In this document: positions 23,801 through 36,885 of the stretch, piece by piece
Layout of the letters: each line of letters begins with the position of its first letter
Numbering within the stretch: position 1 is the first letter of the stretch
Assembly (NCBI RefSeq): GCF_019320115.1
Contig: NC_089584.1
Span: 73,873,533 to 73,937,532, forward strand
Direction of reading: 5' to 3'
Length of the DNA: 64,000 nt
DNA from: Miscanthus floridulus
Taxonomy: Eukaryota; Streptophyta; Magnoliopsida; Poales; Poaceae
Notes under the pieces: generated by a model
The model's database searches: none
Told to the model about the DNA's origin: nothing
What the model saw: the letters and a program-made list of their open reading frames with translations, nothing else
Position numbers and translations under genes: made by a program

Positions 23801-24599
23801 CGAGCTGCTGTTTTAACCCCGCCCCCAACCTTCCTGCCCGAGCCATTTTCTCATTTTTTTTCTCCTCCCTCTCGTGTTTTTTCTCTCCCTACTTCATCCT
23901 ACCTCATGAATCGGCATATTGGATCTTAAAAACTTTGATTTGATCCGTAGATCTTCGAGAGCAAGGTATCCTCGCCCCCTCCTAGTTTTTCGCATCGATT
24001 CGGTATATATTAGTTGGATTTTTCGACCTAAGAATCGTCATTACTTAGGGTTTTATGCAATTTTTAATATTTGTATTATACAACCGTAGGATAATGCCAA
24101 TGTGTGGAAAAGCTTGCAAACCAAGGTAACCGCAGCGCATGTTGTTATGTTATGTGTTCATTGTTGTGCATCAAATGGGCAACCCTAGGTTTAGGGTTTA
24201 ATGTTAATTGCTTTCGGTTCTTAGAACAAAATTTGTTGTATTATAGTTATGATTCTCATTTACATTAATTTGTGATGTTTTGATTTTTGTTTGTTAATTT
24301 ACAGTCGTTTTGTTACATGCAAGAAATATATCAGGAGGAGTTTTGACGAAAACGGGGTCGTTCTCAAGAATTATACCCCGACGCGTCTAGCAAAGATGCC
24401 TCCATCCCTCCTGACCTCCTTGTCCCTAACTATGACTGTGGTTTTCTGGCCGACGTGTTTCAATCGAGACATCCAGACACAGCGGCACATTGCTTCTACG
24501 CGTGTAGTCATTTTAATGTAAGTAATTGTTTTCACTATCATTTTTTCTTTATTTGTGTAAGTAGGCTATTAATATTTTATTGGAATCTTATTATGTAGG

Positions 24600-25887
24600 T
24601 GTTGGGTACCATAAAACTGGGTACCCGAACATTTACCGAAAGAATCACTTAAGCCCTATCAAAGACAAAGCCAAAAGGTAAACCATCGGTTGACCTCTGG
24701 CATTGTCCGAGCCCACCGGCTCTCCGCCTCGCACGAGGCCTCGCACGAGAGGCCTCGACGGCCTGCCAAATCTCCGCCTCGCATGAGACCTCGCACGGGA
24801 GGCCTCGAACGAGACAACGATTCTCCGTATCGCTCGAGGCCGGCTCGGCAATAACCCGTCGCTTCTGCCTCGATCGGGCTCCCCGATAGAGCGTCACGTC
24901 CCATTAATGCGCCAACCACTCCCGCAATCTCAGCCGGACGACGGCTCGACACTGCAGAGTGGCCGACGAGACAAGAAGTCGCATCAACGCCATACCGACC
25001 AGGACAGGGCGCGGCTAGGATTACCGGCCACTGTGCTCTGGCGTTGTGCCCACGATCAACGCCTGCACTACACTGTGCCATGTAACCCCCGCCCCGGAGA
25101 CAACGCGGCATGGGGAGTCAAGTCCGGGTCACCATAGCCTCGGAATCAGTGTACGAGACCAACTACTCCCTCCAAGCCTCAACAATCTACTTCAGGGTCT
25201 CGGCAACCTCGAGATTCACGTTTGCCGAGACCCCCACGATGGCTCGGCCTCGGCACCAACTAAGCCTAAGCTTCTCACGCAGTCAACACACAGTGACTGG
25301 CACGTCGACCGCCATGCCTTGCTTCAAGATAACACTGGAGCCCCATGACGCACAGGATCGGATGTGACCAGCGCGTTGCCCCAGTACTTCAAGGACGGGA
25401 CCACTCCGTCGACCACACCGCCACAGTAACAGGCTATAGGGCTCGGGCATGCCACCTCCGTTCGCATAACGCCATGTAGCTAGCGCAAGTATCACCCTTG
25501 TCCCCCTTCAACTATAAAAGGGAGGGACCAGGGCCGTTTCTAGGGATTGGACACTTACGATTAGGCCTACGCCCACGCGACGAACTCATGCATAAACGCA
25601 AGGACAAACACACGAGCTTCCCCGCTGCTTGAGATCAACATCTCAAGCAATCCACACCGCTCCACATGGAGACTTGGGACAAGCTCCCTCTCTCGCCTTG
25701 CTTGTAACCCCCTACTACGAGCATTTTGGTGCAAGAAATACAAGATCAAACTCTCAGACTGGACGTAGGGCACCCATTGCCTGAACCAGTATAAACCTTA
25801 TGTCTCTTTGCATCACCATCTGGGATTGGGAACACACAGTACAAATTTACTAGTTGGTTGAGGGCTCGCCGGTCCAAAACACTGACA
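24600..25887 (+). repeat. Gypsy 5' LTR
   Basis: 1,288 bp, starting TGTTGGGTACC and ending ACTGACA. A TATA box 'tataaaag' lies at 25513-25520. The segment 25229-25887 aligns with 38525-39181 at the other end, which confirms LTR identity. Open frames inside (for example near 24650-25490) are incidental. Confidence 0.9.
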
Positions 25888-25908
25888 GTTGGCGCGCTAG
25901 GTAGGGGC
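25888..25908 (+). promoter_or_regulatory. Gypsy primer-binding site
   Basis: Immediately after the LTR comes 'gttggcgcgctaggtagggg', the tRNA-complementary style of primer site found in this grass gypsy group. The exact tRNA was not determined. Confidence 0.65.
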
Positions 25909-26274
25909 TTTGTGTGTCAGCTTCATCTCCATAACAAGTTTCGGATGGCAGATCCCGTACGACCGCTACGTCTCGGCACGGTGATCTGGTTCGGGAGCCT
26001 AGAGTTCATGTCTTTAGGATGCGAGTACGATATGGTACTTCTCACACCCCGAGCCCCACTGACCGATGATGACGTCATGCACCCGTAGCCTAGGCGCAGG
26101 CGGCGCCCGGGTGGCCGCTCTCATCGCGCTCTCCAGGCACGACGCGAGCGGGGCCACCCTGACACCACGCAAACTCAGGGCGACACGCCGCTCTCCACCG
26201 GTATCCCACGCCCAGCTATTGGCACAAGGTCCCTGGTTGGGAACCTATCTAGCCTGAGCCTGGATAGGGGAAAG

Positions 26275-28300
26275 ATGCCGGTGGCGCACGACGATGCCTC
26301 GGCATCAAGCTCTGCCCCACCATGTCCTGAGGAGCCAGCTCCGACGGAGCAAAACCCGACGATGGCAACATCCCCATACCCCTTCGGGTTGAGAAATGCC
26401 ACCGCCTCCTATGCTTACGCCTACGCTTCTGCTCACGCGGATCCCTCAGGACACCGCCAGCGCTTCGCCCTTGACTTCGACATCACAGCTCCGACCCACA
26501 TCCACATTGACTCCTCGGAGGAGGACGAGGCGTGGGCCAGAGCGGATTTCTCTAGGCTTCGTGACCCTGAAGCCATGCGCCGCTTCCTGGCCGCGAGTGA
26601 CTATTGCTTTAGCTACTCTGACACTGACAATGAAGGCACTTATGATCCCACTCATGAGTGCTTCCACGTCGGACTCGGGATGCCAAGCACGGGCGATGAG
26701 GACGATGGGGCAGGCAACTATAGCCCGCTTCGCCAGGGAACGGTCGATGCCATGCCTTCACGCATTGTCCCACCAGCAGTGCGGAATGAGAACCTTGCCC
26801 TCGGACAACTTCAATGCTCGGACCTAGAGCAGCTCCGTGAGCTTCAGGCCAAGGTCGAGCAAGATCGACTCCTTCTGCAACAGCTCTGAGACACTCTTGA
26901 GCAGGAGCAGCAGGGTCGCGGTGACGGCGGAGGAGCCCAGTGGCGGGCCCACAACGTCCACCACCGCATCAACGATGACGAAGGGGGCGAGCATCCCCCA
27001 ATCTTCAATCGCGCTAGCCAGAATGTCATGGCTGCGGCAATGCTAGTTCACACGATGCCCGAGCCCTCTACCATGGAGGGGTGATGGGTCTGCGGCAAGC
27101 TCCGGGATCTCCTCGAGACCGCCGCGGTGCAGTAGGCCGAGAGTTCCACCTCCCGATGGTGCGGAGCCGCCTCGGACCTCCCCATGGCACCGTATCGGTA
27201 GGATAGAGAGGCCTCGGTTCGTCCCGAGCACGCTCAGGCACCGACAATCAATAGGGTCCCCTTGCTACACGACCACCTCGACAACCGACACGAGGCACGA
27301 GACGACCACGATGTGGTCAGCAGGCGACGATGCCACAACAATGAGGGGCCCACCTGCGGCTACCATCCACACCGAGGCGGCCACTATGATAGTGGGGAGG
27401 ACCGTAGCCCCTCTCCTGAACCACCTGGCCCCCGAGTCTTTAGCATTGCCATCCGCGGTGCTCAGTTCCGGCCCAGTTTCACCAACCGGCCAACCTCATG
27501 AAATACAGCGGCGAAACCAACCCCGAGTTTTGGCTGGCTGATTACCGCCTGACCTATTAGCTAGGCGGCACGAGCGACGACCTGCTCATCATCCACAACC
27601 TCCCCTTGCTCTTGTCAGACTCGGCACAAGCCTAGCTCAAACACCTTCCTCCCTCACAGATCCATGACTGGCGCGACTTGGTTAGGATTTTTGTCGAGAA
27701 CTTCCAGGGCATATACGTGCGCCCGAGAAACTCCTAGGACCTTAAGAGCTATCGCCAGAAACTAGACGAGTCTCTCTGAGACTTCATCTGGTGCTTCTCC
27801 AAATAGTGCACCGAGTTGCCCAGCGTCGGTGACTCAGAAATCATCTAGGCTTTCCTCTCTGGCACCACCTGCCGAGACTTGGTTCAAGAGTTAGGCCGAA
27901 ACATGCTGCGCTTGGCTATCGCGCTCCTCGACATTGCCACCAACTTCACCTCGGGCGAAGAGGCAGTTGGGGCCATCTTCCTCGACAATGACACCAAGGG
28001 GAAGCGGAGGGATGAGGCCACCGAGGTCTTGGCTCCCCACCTCCCTAGGAAAAAGAAAAAGGGTCACCAGGGGAAGCAGGAGATCCTCGAGGCTGATCTA
28101 GTCATGGTCACGAAGCGCAAGAACCCCCGAGGCCCCAGGGGCCCCGAGCTCTTTAACGACATGCTGAAGAAGCCATGCCCTTATCACCAGGGCCTGGTGA
28201 GGCACGCCCTCGAGGATTGCACCATGCTCTAGTGTTATTATGCCAAGCTCGGGCTCCCCGACGACGATGCCAAGAAGAGGGGCGCCGACGACTAGGACAA
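26275..28300 (+). pseudogene. Gypsy gag (decayed)
   Basis: Capsid/nucleocapsid polyprotein. The N-terminal part (26275-26889, from ATG in the MPVAHDDASA start) is acidic and low in complexity. The retrotransposon Gag core lies around 27540-27980, recognisable by IHDWRDLVRIFVENFQG, FSGTTC-like and LARNMLR-like segments. A Cys/His cluster CPYHQGLVRHALEDC (about 28180-28230) stands in for a zinc knuckle. TAG or TGA stops interrupt it at 26887, 27558, 27633, 27735, 27778, 27804, 27846 and 28230. No intact product is possible. Confidence 0.75.
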
Positions 28301-28479
28301 CGACAAGGACGAAGGGTTCCCCAAGGTGCACAATGCCTTCATGATCTTTGGTGGACCCTCAGCGTGCCTTATGGTGGAACGCTGAGAGGTCTTCTCGGTT
28401 AAGGTGGCCACTCCCTGATACCTCGACTGGTCTCAGGAGGCGATCACCTTTGACCGAGATGACCACCCTTACCATGTCC

Positions 28480-29111
28480 CGAATCCCGGGCAGTACCCAC
28501 TCGTTGTCGACCCGATCATCGGCAACACTCGACTCACCAAGGTGTTGATGGGCAGAGGCAGCAGCCTCAACATCCTCTATGCCAACACCCTGGAGCTCCT
28601 AGAGATCGACCGGTCGTGGCTTCGAGGTGACGCCGCGCCTTTCCACGGCATCGTGCCGGGGAAACGCACCTGACCCCTTGGGCGCATCGACCTTCCCGTT
28701 TGCTTCGGCACCCCCTCCAACTACTGCAAGGACGTCCTTACCTTTGAGGTGGTTGGGTTTAAGGGAACCTACCACACCATCCTGGGGCGGTCGTGCTACG
28801 CCAAGTTCATGGTGGTCCCCAACTACACCTACCTCAAGCTCAAGATGCCAGGTCCCTACGGCGTCGTCACGATTGAGTCCACGTACAAACATGCATACGA
28901 CTGTGACATCGAGTGCATCAAGTACGCCGAGGCTCTCGTGGAGGCCGAGACCCTCATCGTCGACCTCAACCGACTCGGCAGCCAGCTGCCCGAGCCCAAG
29001 TGTCGAGCCGAGACTTTCGAGCCTACGGAGGCCGTCAAACTCATTCCAGTCGACCCCGCCTGCCTCGACGACCGGGCGCTGAGGATCAACGCCACTCTCG
29101 ACATCAAATAG
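28480..29111 (+). pseudogene. Gypsy aspartic protease region (decayed)
   Basis: The retropepsin-like fold is recognisable from GSSLNILYANTLELL (about 28557) and the ILGRSCYAKFMVVPNYTYLKLKMPGP segment (28780-28860). At the active-site position (28551-28556) the codons read Gly-Arg where this family has its catalytic Asp. A stop occurs at 28671-28673. It would normally cut the Gag-Pol polyprotein. Confidence 0.7.
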
Positions 29112-29279
29112 GAAGCCGTGCTCGTCGACTTTCTCCGCACGAATGCCAACATGTTCGCATGGAGTCCCTTGGACATGCCGGGCATATCGAGGGAGGTTGC
29201 CGAGCACGCCTTGGACATCCGGGCCAGCTCTAGACTGGTGAAGCAGCGCCTGCGCCGATTCGACGCGAAAACTTCTGGC

Positions 29280-29960
29280 GACCGGATTCGTTAGGGAAGT
29301 ATCCCATCCAGAGTGGTTAGCTAACCCTATGTTAGTCAAGAAGAAAAATGGGAAGTGGAGGATGTGTGTAGATTACATCGGTTTGAATAAAGCCTGTCCA
29401 AAAGTCCCCTTCCGATTACCTCAAATCGATCAAATCGTTGACTCCACTATGGGATGCGAGACCCTGTCTTTCCTTGATGTGTACCATCAAATCAAGATGA
29501 AAGAGTCCGACCAGCTCGCAACTTCTTTTATCACACCATTCGGCATGTACTGCTATGTGACTATGCCTTTCGGCCTTAGAAACGCAGGGGCCACATACCA
29601 GCGGTGCATGACCTAGGTCTTTGGTGAGCACATCGGGCGAACCATCGAGGCCTATGTAGATGACATCGTGGTCAAGTCCAAAAAGGCCGAGGATCTCATT
29701 GACGACCTAGAGATAGCCTTCAAATGCCTTAGAGAGAAGGGCATCAAGCTCAACCCCGAGAAGTGTGTGTTTGGGGTCCCCCGAGGCATGCTCTTGGGAT
29801 TCATAGTCTCAGAACGTGACATCGAGGCCAACCTAGAGAAGGTCTCGGCCGTGACTAGCATGGGACCAATCTGAGACCTCAAGGGAGTGTAGAGGGTCAT
29901 GGGATGCCTTGTGGCCCTGAGCCGCTTCATCTCACGCCTTAGCGAAAAAGGCTTGCCTCT
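29280..29960 (+). pseudogene. Gypsy reverse transcriptase (decayed)
   Basis: Ty3-type RT. LVKKKNGKWRMCVDY (29332), a TSFITPFGMYCYVTMPFGLRNA segment (29520-29585) and the catalytic YVDD (29652-29663) are all present. TAG at 29614-29616 and TGA at 29872-29874 break the frame. RNase H and integrase follow downstream in the same orientation. Confidence 0.88.
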
Positions 29961-30479
29961 GTACCGCCTCTTGAGAAAATCTGAACGCTTTTCTTGGACC
30001 CCCCAAGGCTAAAGAAGCCCTCGCCAAGCTCAAGGCACTACTCACTAGTCCTCCCGTCCTGGTAACGCCAGCTAGGGATGAGGCCCTCTTACTCTACGTC
30101 GCCGCAACAACCCAAGTGGTCAGCACGGCCGTGGTAGTGGAGAGGCAGGAAGAGGGGCACGCTCTACCCATCCAACGACCTGTTTACTTCATCAGCGAAG
30201 TGCTCTCTGAAACCAAAACACGCTACCCCCACATCTAGAAGCTGATCTACGCCGTAGTCTTGGCTCGGCGCAAGCTGTGTCACTACTTCGAGTCCCACCC
30301 AGTAACGTGGTGTCGTCTTTCCCCTTGGGAGAGATAATCCATAACCGGGAGGCCTCGGGTAGGATAGCCAAGTGGGCCATCGAACTCATGGGGGAAGCCT
30401 TGACTTTCGCACCTCAGAAAGTGATTAAGTCTTAGGTCTTGGCCAATTTTATGGCTGAGTGGACCAACACCCAACTGCC

Positions 30480-30900
30480 ACCTGCTCAAATTTAGACAGA
30501 ATGCTGGACCATGTACTTCGATGGGTCCCTGATGAAGACCGAGGTAGGCGCGGGTCTACTCTTCATCTCGCCCCTTAGAGTACACATGCGCTACATGGTT
30601 CGACTCCACTTCGCCACCTCCAACAACGCAGCTGAGTACGAAGCTCTCATCAACGGCTTGTAGATTGAAATCGAACTTGGAGTACGACGTCTTGAAGTCC
30701 GAGGTGACTCGCAACTCGTCGTCGATCAAGTCATGAAGGAGTCAAACTGCCACGACCCCAAAATGGAGGCGTACTACAAGTTGGTACATCGCCTAGAAGA
30801 CAAGTTCGACGGTGTCGAGCTCAACCACATCGCGTGGAAATACAACAAGGCCGCGGACGAACTGGCAAAGATGGCGTCGGCATGGACTCCGGTCCCCCCA
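30480..30900 (+). pseudogene. Gypsy RNase H (decayed)
   Basis: RNase H of the RVT_3-like type: YFDGSLMKTEVGAG (30512), NNAAEYEALINGL (30625) with a TAG just after it (30661-30663), VRGDSQLVVDQV (30697) and NKAADELAKMAS (30845). It normally degrades the RNA strand during replication. The frame continues to 31071. Confidence 0.82.
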
Positions 30901-31089
30901 AATGTCTTTGCCAGAGACCTCCACAAGCCTTCCATCGACTATGCCTCAGCAGCGGAAGAGGACCCACCGGCCGAACCCACCGTAGGCCTTGATGGCCCCT
31001 CTGTCGCCGAGACTCCTTCGACCGAGCCCGAGGTCATGGAAGTCAACACAGAGCCTCCCCAGACCGACTAGGACATGGACTGGCGAGTC

Positions 31090-32295
31090 TCGTTCCTTGA
31101 TTGGCTCGCTTGGGGAGAGCTTCCTAGTGACAGGACCAAAGCCCGGTGGCTTGCGCGACAAGCCAAAACTTACGTCCTCTGCAATGGCGAGTTGTACAGG
31201 CGAAGTCCATCTGGTGTCCTCCAATGATGCATCACCACCGAGGCAGGCTAGGCCCTACTTTGGGACTTGCACATGGGTGCCTATGGGCACCATGCGGCGC
31301 CTCGGACGCTCGTCGGAAATGCCTTCTGCCAAGGGTTCTATTGGCCGATGGCAGTTGCTGACACCACCAAGTTAGTACGCTCCTACGAGGGATGCCAGTA
31401 CTACGCGCGGCAGACACACCTCTCGGCCCAGGCCCTCCAAACCATCCCCATTACATGGCCGTTTGCCGTGTGGGGGCTTGACATTGTTGGGCCTCTGTAG
31501 AAGGCCCCCAGGGGCTACACCCATCTGCTGGTAGCAATCGATAACTTGTCCAAATGGATCGAGGCTCGCCTGATCAATCAAATCAAATCCGAGCAAGCGG
31601 TGCTGTTCTTCATGGACATCATCCACAGGTTCGGAGTTCCGAACACCATCATCACCGACAATGGGACATAGTTCACCAGCTAAAAATTCCTAACATTCTA
31701 CGACGACCACCACATCTGTGTGGCCTAGTCGGCCGTAGGACACCCAAGGACAAACAGCCAAGTAGAACGTGCTAACGGCATGATCCTACAAGGCCTCAAG
31801 CCAAGAATTTACAACCGGTTGAAGAAGTTTGGCAAGAAATCGCTCGCTGAACTCCTATCGGTCATCTAGAGCCTGAGGAACACTCCAAGCCGAGCCACGG
31901 GGTTCACACCTTTTTTCCTGGTCTACGGAGCCGAGGCTATCCTCCCCACTGACTTGGAATATGGTTCCCCGAGGCTACAGGCCTACAACAAGCAAAGCAA
32001 CCGCACCACCCGCGAAGATGCCCCTAACCAACTAGAGGAAGTCCAAGATGTGGCGCTACTACATTTGGCCAAGTACCAGCAAGCCCTATGGCGCTATCAG
32101 GCCCAATGCATTCAAAGCCGAGACCTGAAGGTAGGCGACCTGGTGTTGAGGCTGAGGCAGAGCAACAAGGGCTGCCACAAGCTAACCCCGCCATGGGAAG
32201 GACCATACATCGTCCCCCAAGTGCTGAAGCCCAGGACCTACAAGCTAGCCAACGAGAAGGGCAAAATCCTCACCAACGCTTGGAACATAGAATAG
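31090..32295 (+). pseudogene. Gypsy integrase (decayed)
   Basis: An HHCC-type zinc region (H at about 31270-31305, CEGCQYYARQ at 31387) precedes the DDE core: GLDIVGPL (first Asp, about 31478), ITDNGT (second Asp, about 31655) and NSQVERANG (Glu, about 31755). A C-terminal segment GDLVLRLRQ (32140) follows. At least five stops (31498, 31669, 31681, 31726, 31866) interrupt it. Last visible codons end near 32315. Confidence 0.85.
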
Positions 32296-32830
32296 CTACA
32301 TCGCTTTTACCCTTAAATTTCCAAGCATTGTACATATTGTTTCTCAAAATACAATTAAGAAGCGTTCTTTAGTTGTTCTAATTCTTCGAGAAACCCCCCG
32401 AGCCCATCGCGGGCCTCGGCATTACGATAACATCACAAGGGAGACATGGCTCTACTTCTACAGAACTGAACCTCCCTCGGGGGCTAGACAGGGGACTCCC
32501 CCCTAAGTCCCACGCACCATTTTTTAATCATTTTTCGAAAAAAAAATCCTATGCCAAACTCTCTAGCATGCTCTGACAAATCGGTTGTGAAAAACCTAAG
32601 GACCAAAAGTCTGTCTCAGGGCCAAAAGGCCGGTAGAGTCGCGAGACGGCCTATGCCTTCGGGCTACGGCACTCCCTCACCACCTTTCGCCCAAGGGGTG
32701 GCTTAGGTTCCAAGGAGGTTTTTTGCAAAAAGAAATCTGATCAGAGACAACAGAGGGCAGAGGCTCGAAAATACAAGAAAAATGATTAAGAAGCATGATT
32801 ACTTTAAAAAAGGCCTTGACGGCCACTAGT
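32296..32830. other. Gypsy pol-to-antisense-gene spacer
   Basis: No gene is seen. It contains 'cctccctcgggggctag' type G/C runs and sits between the end of integrase and the end of the convergent antisense gene. Confidence 0.5.
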
Positions 32831-32831
32831 G

Positions 32832-35800
32832 TTACGATACAAAGTTAATCCCTATTCTATTTATATGGCCTCTTGGGCCCAGGTCAAGGCTCAGGGCCTC
32901 CAGCATCGGCGGACGATGGGGGGGGACCACCTCCTCTTCAAACAGCTTGGCCAGCACCGTTCCGAGGCCCTCCGCCACCTCCATTAGCTTCACGACCACC
33001 TCATCGGCCTTCTCATCATCATTGGGCAGGACATAGCCATCGCTGATGGCTTGGAGGTCAATGCCAATGTAGTGCGAGGCGATGACGGCTAGCGCGCGCT
33101 TAACACCCGTGTGCAGCGCTCCTCGGAGCCGCTCGCACACTTGGCCGCTCAACGCAATCAGGCGGCTCCCAAGGGAGCTGCCTGACTGGACCCCCTCAAC
33201 TTCTAGGGCCTTGCAGGCGGTACAGGCGGCACTCTTCAACACGTCGTGCTCCCCAATCTCGGTCTCAGAGCACTGCTTGCACCGCGACCAAGGCCTCAGC
33301 TGCCCGGGTGACCTCCTTCTCCAACTCTATGCCAAAAGAAATAGAATGGGGTTGAGCGCAAAGGAAAACAAGCCAAATAGGGGCAGAAGCCTATGGGACT
33401 CACCCTCGACCTTCTCCTTCCACCGTCGGGCCTTGACCTGAGAGGCCTCGGCTCTCTCCTTCTAGCGCTGGGCCTCAACCCAGGAGGCCTCGGCCTTCTC
33501 CTTTAGGCGCTGAGCCTCGGCCCAAGAAGCCTCGGCCACACTAGAAGACTCTCTCCCCAGCTCTGCATCACACCAGGGAGTTAGGGAGTGAACATAAGAA
33601 AAGCAAAATAAAACAAGGGGAACAGGACTCACCCTCGGCCTTTCCCCTCTAGACCACAGCCTTAGTCTGGGAGGCCTCAGCCACCATAAGGGCCTCATCC
33701 AAGGCGCCTTTCGTCAGCTGGTGTGCACTCTGCTCTACCCCTAGCTGCCCAGCAAGGACCTTGCCCGAGGCCATCGCTTCTCCAGCTCGGGACCTGAAGG
33801 CGTCATGATCGCCAGCCACCCGGGCCACCTCCTCCTCCAACTCCTTGACCCATGCCGCCAAGCGGGCAGCCTGCTCCTAAGCCATGGCCGCCTCAGCCTT
33901 CGCATCGACACAACAAAGATGGAGGTCCTCCACCTCCGTGCTCCACACCGATAGAAGCTCGTTGGCGCTGGCAAGCAGGCCCTTCTGTCACTGGAGCTAG
34001 TCCCAGACGTCCCTCTCCCGCTAGAGAAAGACCGACTTCCCGAGGGACTGGGTCTCGAGCTCCTAGGTAAGCAGAATAGGGGGCATTCACTACAAGAAAA
34101 CTTGGAAAAAGATGACACCACATGAGAAAAGAAAAGCGTGAACCTAGGTGACTCTAGGCAGATCGTCGGCCACCACAGACAGCGCCGTCCATAGTGACCG
34201 CTCCGCCAGCTGGCAGTATTGCTCGAAGGTGTCCCAACACCCGCCCTCGGCCATGTCCTCGAGGGCGAACAGAGGCTCCCCCTTAGGGTCATCCTAGCTC
34301 TGCCACAGGACACATGGGTGATCCCACCCATGGGGCTCAGGTCATACCCGCACGAGGGCTGAGCTTCCCTCTCCCGGGGTCAGAACCGGCTGTTCCACGG
34401 CGCCGGCCACCTCGGTGTCGACCACCTCCTGCACCCAGGAAGTATCGTCGGAGGAGATCGGATGGACCTCCTCCTCCCGGGCGCTCTCCCGTAACGGTGG
34501 TGGGCCTTGGACCAAGGGTGTCACCGAGGCCTCTGCCGCCTTCATCTCCACTTCTTGGGCCGACGGCTTCGCCGCGATCACGTCGGCCTCGGTGGTCCCG
34601 GGGGCTCCGGCCTCCACCATCGTAGCCTCGGTGGTCCCGAGAGCTTCGGCCCCTGCCGCTATGGCCTCGGTGATCCTGGGCACCCTGGCCTCCGTCGCCT
34701 CAGCTTTGGAGGCTGGAAGGGCCTTGACCTCAGTGGCCTTGGCAACTAACGGCGCCTTGGCCCCATCTGAATCACGAGCCTTGGCCTCATGGGGCGGAGG
34801 CGCTCCCTCCCCTGTCTATGTTGGGGTCGCCTTGGTAGCCCCTCCTGGGGTGGCCGGCTCCTTTGGGTCGGCCCTCGCTGACACCGCGCCGCATTGTATG
34901 GCGGCTTGTGTCGTGGAGTCGGGGCTCACCTTGAGCGCCATAAGGGGCGCCAAGGTGGGCACCTCCACAGGTCGCTTCCGGCTAAAGACAAAACACTTAC
35001 GGGGTCAGCATGAGACCGAAGAATGAACGGAAAATGCTGCGACTCTACCGAAAATACACTTACCTCAAGCGGGGCTACCACCGCTTTAGCATGGTGACCC
35101 TCCTCTACGAAGGCGATGGCGGCGGCAGAGGCACGGCCTCTGTATCCGCCGGCGCCGGTCGGTCCTCGACGGACCCCGGCGCCCCCTCGGTCCTCTGCGG
35201 GGGCAGTTGTGTCGCCCCCGCCGCCACCTGCTCCACCGCGGCCATCGAGCCCACTGGGCTAATGGCGTGCTTTCCCAACGCCCGTGCCTTGGGCATGTCG
35301 GCCTCAGCCCCGGGGCAGGCGATTACCGGCCCCGAGGTAGCTCCTCCTCCTCCCCCAAGGAGCGTCGGGCTGCTTGCCGACGCCCCAAGCACCATCTCCC
35401 TGACGTCGGGGACATGGTCCAGGGGACCCCACACCACCTCGCTCTCATCATCTCCGCCCATAGAGTCCACCGACAGCGACGACAACGGAGACGACTCCAC
35501 CGAGAGACCGTCCTGCCTCTACTGCCGGTGGCGCTTCTCCAGTTCCTCGTGCGTGAGGATCTTCCTCGTGCACTTCACCACCTTGGCATCCTTCCGCCTC
35601 TTCTACGCCTCAGCGTGAGCCCGGTTGATCGCCCGCCGCCTTGCGTCCTCGGGAACGGGCAGCGGGGAGTCTCGCACGTCCCTCATCCCCTATAGGAACG
35701 GTGAACATAGATAAGGAAACAAGAAATGATGAGAAATGGAGAGGCCTCGGGGGCTATAGCGGTGCATGACTTACCAGCGAGAGGAACCCTCACGACGGGT

Positions 35801-36697
35801 GCATCACAAAGGGGGTCAGGCCACCGCTCCTCAGCATCGCCTCCACTGTCTCCCTCACCCAGCAAAGAATTTTCTCATCGGAGAGGGCGGAGGCAGACAT
35901 CCGGATGACCTCGATTGGCTCATCTGGCCTCATCTCGAACAGGCACCGCCGCCGAGCCATCAGCGACAGCACCCTCTAGCGGTGGAAGGTGGCCACGACC
36001 ATAGCCACAGTAAGGTCGCGGTCCCACAGCCTCTCCAACCCCTCTAGGAGTGGCTACAGCTTGGGCTGATCCTCCCTCGGGATGCCATACTTCCACCTCT
36101 CTAGGTAGCTCCCCACGATCCGCTCGGTGTAGGGGGGAAGTCCACCATCGTCGTTATGAAGATAGAACCATCTCGTGTACCAGTGGCGATTGGTTGACGT
36201 GATCTGGGTCAGGATGTAGAGGTGCTGACGGTCCTGGCGCACTTGGAGAGTGCAGCCACCAGCCCTCACCGCCTTCCTCGTACCTGATGTACCCGTCAGC
36301 TTGGTGGTATGCCTCGCTCGGAAGAGGTGGAGCCACAGCTCCCAATGGGGAGCAATCCCCAGATACCCCTCGCAGATGGCAACAAAGATGGCCGCCTGCG
36401 TGATGGAATTGGGGTTGAAGTTGTGGAGCTCCACGCCGTAGTAGTACGGGAGCGCCTACATGAACCGGTCCGCCAGAAGGCCGAGGCCGCGCTCATGAAA
36501 AGACATGAAGCTCACGATGTAACCGTTGTGGGCCTTGGCTCCGGCTCGCCCGATGGAGCGATCCACTCTGGCCTATTGGGGTCGGTAACTGGACAAAGAA
36601 GTCCACCGTCGACGAGCGACTGAAGCATCTCCACGGTGACATCAGAAAGACCCCAAGGGTCCACCTCGATGACAACGACATTGCCGGCCATGAGCAT
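32832..36697 (-). pseudogene. Antisense gene of the Tat-type gypsy element (Transposase_28-like)
   Basis: Transcribed opposite to gag-pol. From ATG 36697 the N-terminal half (to about 35600) reads as the plant 'putative gypsy-type transposon' domain (Transposase_28): WGLSDVTVEMLQSLVDGGLLCPVTDPN-type start, ELHNFNPNSITQAAIFVAICEGYLGI and HWYTRWFYLHNDDGGLPPYTERI. A Ser/Pro/Ala-rich middle (35500-34340) follows. A coiled-coil-like region lies at 34080-33650 (WVKELEEEVARVAGDHDAF). The C-terminal part, 33242-32832, ends with a stop at 32832. Stops and likely introns break it. Antisense ORFs of this kind are known in Tat elements; their function is unknown. Confidence 0.75.
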
Positions 36698-36849
36698 GGT
36701 GGAGAATTTGACTATGGCTGTGAGTCTCTCCCCCTCTCTCCTTCTATGCCTCGCCCTTCTCCCTTCCTCTTCCTAGTGCTCTCTGCTCTAGCGATGGCTC
36801 AAGGGTGGCAAAGGCTAATGCAGGCAAGGTAAGGGGGGAGGGGGGAGGC

Positions 36850-36885
36850 TCGTCGCGTATTTATGCAGGAAGAAGGTGAAATGGA
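36850..36885 (-). promoter_or_regulatory. Putative promoter of the gypsy antisense gene
   Basis: On the minus strand 'gcataaatacgcgacg' (about 36866-36850) is TATA-like and lies about 160 bp upstream of the antisense ATG at 36697. Suggestive only. Confidence 0.35.

Noticed and set aside
24645..25500. Several open frames of 60-150 codons
   Set aside because: They lie entirely in the gypsy 5' LTR and are incidental.
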